Below are positions 6,077-7,971 of a stretch of 7,971 nt of DNA, piece by piece. The position numbers were made by a program, and so were the translations under genes. The DNA is taken from positions 1-7,971 of the forward strand of contig OMTC01000069.1 in the NCBI GenBank assembly GCA_900313845.1, in the 5' to 3' direction. Each line of letters starts with the position of its first letter. Position 1 is the stretch's first letter. The stretch comes from an uncultured Prevotellaceae bacterium (GTDB lineage: Bacteria; Bacteroidota; Bacteroidia; Bacteroidales; Bacteroidaceae). The notes under the pieces were generated by a model. The model made no database searches and was not told where the DNA came from. It saw nothing but the letters and a program-made list of their open reading frames with translations.

Positions 6077-7971
6077 ATGATGAAAAAGACTGTATTATTG
6101 CTAACGTTGTTAGGAACCGTGATGACGGCTGAGGCACAGGTGGCTCCCGCTATCCCTCGCGATGCGAAGATTGAGGCACAGGTAGAAAAGACACTGAGCA
6201 AGATGTCGCTCGACGAGAAGGTGGGACAGATGTGCGAACTCGACATCAACTCCTTTGGTAGGCGCGATGCGCAAGGAAAATTTGTGATTGACGAGGCAAA
6301 ACTCGACGAAATCATTCGTGTGTATAAGGTGGGCTCCATCCTGAATGCTCCTCGTACGATGGCTGCTTCGCTCGAAGAATGGCAAGAAATCATCGGAAAG
6401 ATTCAGAAGTTGTCGATGAAGGAAATCGGTATTCCTTGCATCTATGGAGTCGATCAGAACCACGGTGTGACCTATACCTTAGGTGGAACCTTGTTTCCTC
6501 AGAACCTGAGTGTGGCGGCATCGTTCAACAAGGAATTGCCTTACGAAGCAGCGAAGATTACTGCTTACGAAACCAAGGCGGGCAGTTGTCCGTGGACCTA
6601 TTCACCTACACTCGACTTGGGTCGCGACCCTCGTTGGCCTCGCATTTGGGAGAATTACGGTGAGGACTGCTATATGAATGCCGTGATGGGAAGTCAGGCT
6701 GTGCGTGGTTTCCAAGGTGATGACCCTAACCATGTGGGCAAGAACAGTGTGGCTGTGTCGCTGAAGCATTTCTTGGGCTATGGAGCGCCATTCACGGGTA
6801 AGGACCGCACACCAGCCTATATCTCGACACAGGATTTGCGCGAGAAGCAATTTGCCGCTTACGAAGCAGCAATTAAGGCAGGTGCGCTAACGGTGATGGT
6901 CAACTCGGCATCGGTGAATGGTGTGCCTGTGCATGCCAGCAAGGAATGGTTGACGGGATGGCTGAAGGAAGGACTGAACTGGGACGGCATGATTGTGACG
7001 GACTGGGCAGACATCAACAACCTCTATCAGCGCGAGAAGGTGGCAAAGGACAAGAAAGATGCCATCCGCATTGCCATCAATGCAGGTATCGACATGAGTA
7101 TGGACCCTTACAGCACTGATTTCTGCACCTTGCTGAAGGAATTGGTGCAGGAAGGAAAGGTGCCAATGAGTCGTGTTGATGATGCTGTGCGCCGTGTGCT
7201 TCGTCTGAAATATCGTCTGAATCTTTTTGAGAAACCTACTTATAAAATCAAGGACTATCCGCTCTTTGGCAGCAAGCAACATGCCGATGTGGCACTGCAC
7301 GCCGCTGAGGAATCGATGGTGCTGCTGAAGAACAAAAACGCTATCCTCCCTTTGCAGAAAGGCAAGAAAATCCTCGTGGCAGGTCCGAATGCGAACAATA
7401 TGCGCTGTCTGAACGGTGGATGGAGCTACACTTGGCAGGGGCATCTGGCTGACCGATTCGCTGGAGCTTATAACACGCTTTTGGAAGCGATGCAGAACAA
7501 GTTCGGTAAAGAGAATGTGGTGTATGAGCCAGGTGTGACTTACGTGCCAGAAGGAAAGTATTGGGAAGAGAACAAGCCTGAGATTGAGAAGGCAGTGGAA
7601 GCAGCCAAGGGTGTGGATGTCGTGATGGTTTGTATTGGTGAGAACTCTTATTGTGAGACACCAGGCAACTTGACTGATTTGACGCTTTCGGAGAATCAGC
7701 GCAATTTGGTGAAGGCATTGGCAAAGGTGGGCAAACCGATTGTGATGATATTGAGTGAAGGTCGTCCTCGTCTGATTGCTGACATCGAACCATTGGCATC
7801 GGCTGTGGTAGATATTATTCTGCCTGGCAATTATGGTGGTGATGCCTTGGCAAACCTCTTGGCGGGTGATGTGAATTTCAGTGGACGTCTGCCTTTCACT
7901 TATCCTCGCGAAATCAATTCCCTCAACAACTACGACTATAAGGTGAGTGAAGAAGTGGGAACGATGGAAGG
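6077..7971 (+). CDS. Secreted family 3 glycoside hydrolase (beta-glucosidase type), 3' end outside window
   Basis: The frame runs off the right edge after 631 codons; family members are usually about 730-800 residues. The start is ATG 6077 (an in-frame ATG follows at 6080). A signal peptide, MMKKTVLLLTLLGTVMTAEA, precedes probable cleavage at residue 20; there is no lipobox, so the enzyme is likely periplasmic. The N-terminal barrel shows GVDQNHG (D126), LGRDPRWPRIWENYGED (181-197), the substrate-contact pair K230-H231 and the nucleophile motif VTDWAD with D309. The second domain has GGWSYTWQG (W449) and GENSYCE (E522, E527); E527 aligns by motif with the acid/base Glu of barley exo-glucanase-type GH3 enzymes. 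These features fit a retaining enzyme removing sugars from non-reducing ends, most often beta-glucose, although beta-xylosidase cannot be excluded. It is divergent from the HTCS gene and probably under its control. A C-terminal fibronectin-like domain, if present, lies outside the window. Confidence 0.93.
   Translation, partial: MMKKTVLLLTLLGTVMTAEAQVAPAIPRDAKIEAQVEKTLSKMSLDEKVGQMCELDINSFGRRDAQGKFVIDEAKLDEIIRVYKVGSILNAPRTMAASLEEWQEIIGKIQKLSMKEIGIPCIYGVDQNHGVTYTLGGTLFPQNLSVAASFNKELPYEAAKITAYETKAGSCPWTYSPTLDLGRDPRWPRIWENYGEDCYMNAVMGSQAVRGFQGDDPNHVGKNSVAVSLKHFLGYGAPFTGKDRTPAYISTQDLREKQFAAYEAAIKAGALTVMVNSASVNGVPVHASKEWLTGWLKEGLNWDGMIVTDWADINNLYQREKVAKDKKDAIRIAINAGIDMSMDPYSTDFCTLLKELVQEGKVPMSRVDDAVRRVLRLKYRLNLFEKPTYKIKDYPLFGSKQHADVALHAAEESMVLLKNKNAILPLQKGKKILVAGPNANNMRCLNGGWSYTWQGHLADRFAGAYNTLLEAMQNKFGKENVVYEPGVTYVPEGKYWEENKPEIEKAVEAAKGVDVVMVCIGENSYCETPGNLTDLTLSENQRNLVKALAKVGKPIVMILSEGRPRLIADIEPLASAVVDIILPGNYGGDALANLLAGDVNFSGRLPFTYPREINSLNNYDYKVSEEVGTME

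Noticed and set aside
6110..7799. Minus-strand frames opposite the GH3 gene
   Set aside because: The plus-strand frame reads as GH3 with conserved motifs along its whole length; the opposite frames show no family motifs.
1..7971. A defence island, phage, secretion or other new multi-gene system
   Set aside because: The complete genes are a PepSY-like protein and an HTCS regulator, with a partial GH3 enzyme; all belong to known families and fit a polysaccharide-use setting.

Overview
The window looks like the chromosome of a Bacteroidetes bacterium, most likely Prevotella or a close relative. The evidence is a hybrid two-component regulator of the type found almost only in Bacteroidetes, secreted proteins with Bacteroidetes-style promoters (a -7 box TAnnTTTG with TTTG about 20 bases upstream), A-rich leaders without Shine-Dalgarno sequences, and several different short repeat arrays in the gaps between genes. 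The genus is an inference from these features, not from a marker gene.

Layout. (1) Bases 3-212 hold the 3' end of a plus-strand gene whose C-terminus resembles a MarR-type winged-helix regulator. (2) Bases 213-449 hold two hairpins that share a TTGTCGYAA motif, then a consensus promoter. (3) Bases 450-896 encode a small secreted protein with two PepSY-like repeats. (4) Bases 897-1246 lie between two convergent genes and contain no gene. They hold a 7-base tandem repeat between C-rich and G-rich arms, a strong terminator hairpin, and a perfect 30-base inverted repeat around a 52-base centre. (5) Bases 1247-5488, minus strand, encode a one-protein sensor kinase and transcription factor (HTCS): periplasmic beta-propellers, a Y_Y_Y domain, one membrane segment, histidine kinase, receiver and AraC-type DNA-binding domain. 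(6) Bases 5489-6076 are the divergent control region. They hold the structured leader and consensus promoter of the regulator, candidate operator repeats, a -7 box facing right, and a leader of about 200 bases filled with two repeat arrays. (7) From 6077 to the right edge lies a secreted family 3 glycoside hydrolase, cut by the window end.

How the parts fit. A divergent HTCS and GH3 pair is the usual arrangement of a polysaccharide-use locus: the regulator senses a breakdown product of a glycan in the periplasm and switches on the neighbouring enzyme. The right-facing -7 box has no good -33 partner, which fits activation by the regulator. The glycan cannot be read from this sequence; GH3 enzymes of this subtype often remove beta-linked glucose. 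The PepSY-like gene and the MarR-like fragment appear to be separate units.

I found no clear undescribed multi-gene system. The unusual material is in the non-coding DNA: the 30-base inverted repeat, the 14-base tandem array in the enzyme leader, and a repeat inside the signal-peptide coding region of the regulator.
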